Positions 63,129 through 64,000 of a DNA stretch of 64,000 nucleotides are shown piece after piece. A model generated the notes under the pieces. That model worked only from the letters and a program-made list of their open reading frames with translations. It did no database searches and was not told where the DNA came from. Numbering within the stretch: the first letter of the stretch is position 1; every line of letters starts with the position of its first letter. The DNA lies in NCBI GenBank assembly GCA_002726865.1, contig PBSW01000019.1, forward strand, positions 79,816 through 143,815, written 5' to 3'. The position numbers were made by a program, and so were the translations under genes. This stretch comes from Candidatus Bathyarchaeota archaeon. GTDB taxonomy: Archaea > Thermoproteota > Bathyarchaeia > TCS64.

Positions 63129-63203
63129 GGGCCCGTAGCTCAGTTTGGTTAGAGCACCTGGCTCATAACCAGGTGGTGGTGGGTTCAAATCCCTCCGGGC
63201 CCA
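63129..63203 (+). tRNA. tRNA with CAT anticodon (Ile2 or elongator Met)
   Basis: Acceptor stem GGGCCCG/CGGGCCC with discriminator A at 63203, D arm TAGCTCAG...GAGC, anticodon stem CCTGG/CCAGG closing loop CTCATAA (anticodon CAT), T arm with loop TTCAAAT. One T-stem position appears unpaired. The GGGCCCG acceptor and overall sequence resemble archaeal tRNA-Ile2, whose C34 is modified to agmatidine; elongator tRNA-Met cannot be excluded. CCA is not encoded and no intron is seen. Confidence 0.88.
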
Positions 63204-63299
63204 CTTTTTAGGAGTGGTAGCATATTAGAAGCGTTTTTTCTTGGGTTTGCAGATATTTTTGAACTAGTTTCCTCTTAGGGGGGGGTGGCAGTGGAACGG

Positions 63300-63759
63300 T
63301 TATAGCTCGCGTGTACGACGGAGCATAAAGTGGGCGATTATGAGGGCTACGGCGACTGCCTCAAGGGGGAATCCGGGGAGACCCCCTCCGCGGCCCTTGC
63401 CCTCTGTCGAGAGCGTCCTCCATGAGCTCCATCCGTGGGTGATGCAGGAGACCCTGGTCCTGATGCTCTTAGCCATGGACTCGATCTCGACCTCTATCGT
63501 GAACGTTCCCGATGTCTGGGGCACCCAGGTCCAGGTGGGTCACGCTCTTGTCGCCGACCTTGACCTCTGCGGTGCCCACGAAATGGGTCGAGGTGGGGCT
63601 GCTGTGGGTTATATGGATGATGAGGAAGTTGGCTTCCCCCCTGGTCTCGATCTCCATCTTCAACACGGTGGGGGCGTTTGCGTAGCCCATCATGACGGGG
63701 AGCACCGACACAGCGAGGACGAGCAGCATGCCGAGTCGGGAGAAGCCTTTCAATCTCAC
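63300..63759 (-). pseudogene. Surface-anchored protein gene split by a frameshift
   Basis: The 5' part (GTG 63759 to about 63520) encodes a signal-like N-terminus LKGFSRLGMLLVLAVSVLPV, then ETRGEANFLIIHITHSSP and HFVGTAEVKVGDKSVTHLDL. The protein continues in another frame (TFTIEVEIESMAKSIRTR...) and ends with a PGF-like sorting tail GLPGFPLEAVAVALIIAHFM-LRR. The two overlap around 63515-63524 at a CCCC run, so one base change would restore a single protein of about 150 residues: signal peptide, one beta domain, C-terminal anchor. Either a real frameshift or a sequencing error. Confidence 0.6.
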
Positions 63760-63766
63760 CTCAAAC

Positions 63767-63788
63767 CCCCAAGAAACGTTTCTTGGGG
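63767..63788 (-). promoter_or_regulatory. Perfect 22-bp palindrome at the start site of the surface-protein gene
   Basis: Eleven-base arms (ccccaagaaac and gtttcttgggg) meet without a gap. The element lies just downstream of the predicted TATA box and would cover the transcription start and 5' leader of the minus-strand gene starting at 63759. This is a good arrangement for a repressor operator; the protein that binds is not known. Confidence 0.6.
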
Positions 63789-63791
63789 CCC

Positions 63792-63799
63792 TTTTATAA
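63792..63799 (-). promoter_or_regulatory. TATA box of the surface-protein gene
   Basis: The minus strand reads ttataaaa, a strong archaeal TATA element, about 25 bases upstream of a start site that would fall inside the 22-bp palindrome. It supports the minus-strand gene and its palindromic control. Confidence 0.6.
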
Positions 63800-64000
63800 T
63801 ATTGCATAGTTGAGCTCCGCTCGCTTTGGATCGATTTGACTGGGGTATTTTTCGTATTTATGTCCGGGCGTTGCTTGCGTAATAAAAGTAGAATAGGGTC
63901 AGGGAGATCAGGTTGCTTCCCTGGCAGCCGAGACCTCCGAGAGACTGTCAAAATAGGGGGCTCTTTAACGCTCAACTCCGAAGGAATTTATAGAAACCGA

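Overview
The window is archaeal. It encodes Spt5, the start of L11, SecE, FtsY, prefoldin alpha, L18a/LX, L31e, L39e, PDCD5, S19e, stalk protein L12/P1, archaeal LeuRS and TyrRS, archaeal DnaG, the HerA-NurA-Mre11-Rad50 repair set and an archaeal-type SRP (7S) RNA. A eukaryote-type DNA topoisomerase IB with all five catalytic residues points to the TACK branch (Thaumarchaeota, Aigarchaeota, Bathyarchaeia). Oxygen-sensitive enzymes (class III ribonucleotide reductase with its activase, a molybdopterin oxidoreductase, flavoproteins) and many peptide or amino-acid catabolic enzymes suggest an anaerobic heterotroph, in the style of Bathyarchaeia. That placement is inference.

Layout: 1-6500 is the information-processing cluster, mostly on the minus strand, with a flavoprotein/MFS insertion separating spt5-rpl11 from secE-ftsY. 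6660-8640 holds rubredoxin, a ferritin-like protein, a zinc ribbon and an acetamidase. 8770-14155 has rpl12, a short bacterial-looking AlaRS and LeuRS. 14160-22250 contains a decayed membrane gene, a membrane protein with a palindromic promoter, an eRF1-domain protein, an MFS transporter next to a D-aminoacylase, and small zinc or membrane proteins. 22280-31290 carries a molybdopterin enzyme and then rad50, mre11, herA and nurA. 31935-38981 carries an SDR, the 7S RNA, an S2P protease divergent from a nucleotidyltransferase, dnaG, a bacterial-type GAPDH and tyrS with a structured RNA directly upstream. 40157-50021 is an amino-acid catabolism region: aminotransferases, nitroreductase, SelA-like PLP enzyme, P1/DmpA peptidase, PEP carboxykinase and a divergent TrpB-like enzyme. 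50557-58923 holds tmk, copA, topoisomerase IB, an HpcH aldolase, a NUDIX enzyme and sucCD. 59252-63759 holds an ArsR regulator with a repeat ORF, nrdD-nrdG, two divergent tRNAs and a frameshifted surface-anchored protein behind a palindromic operator.

How the genes fit together: peptides and N-acyl or D-amino acids are taken up and hydrolysed (MFS, D-aminoacylase, P1 peptidase, acetamidase). PLP enzymes deaminate or transaminate the products, and carbon passes through succinyl-CoA synthetase, PEP carboxykinase and GAPDH. Rubredoxin, ferritin-like and flavoproteins handle electrons.

The most unusual signals are: non-canonical CTG initiation at ftsY and sucD and probably tmk; an in-frame TGA inside an iron-sulfur-flavoprotein-like gene whose reading frame continues to the next gene's start codon; an unassigned structured RNA in front of tyrS; palindromes overlapping the predicted promoter or start site of two membrane/surface genes; a GCGCGC hexamer concentrated between genes; and an eRF1-domain protein without GGQ. 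Gene starts were refined by hand where ribosome-binding sites or TATA boxes decided them.
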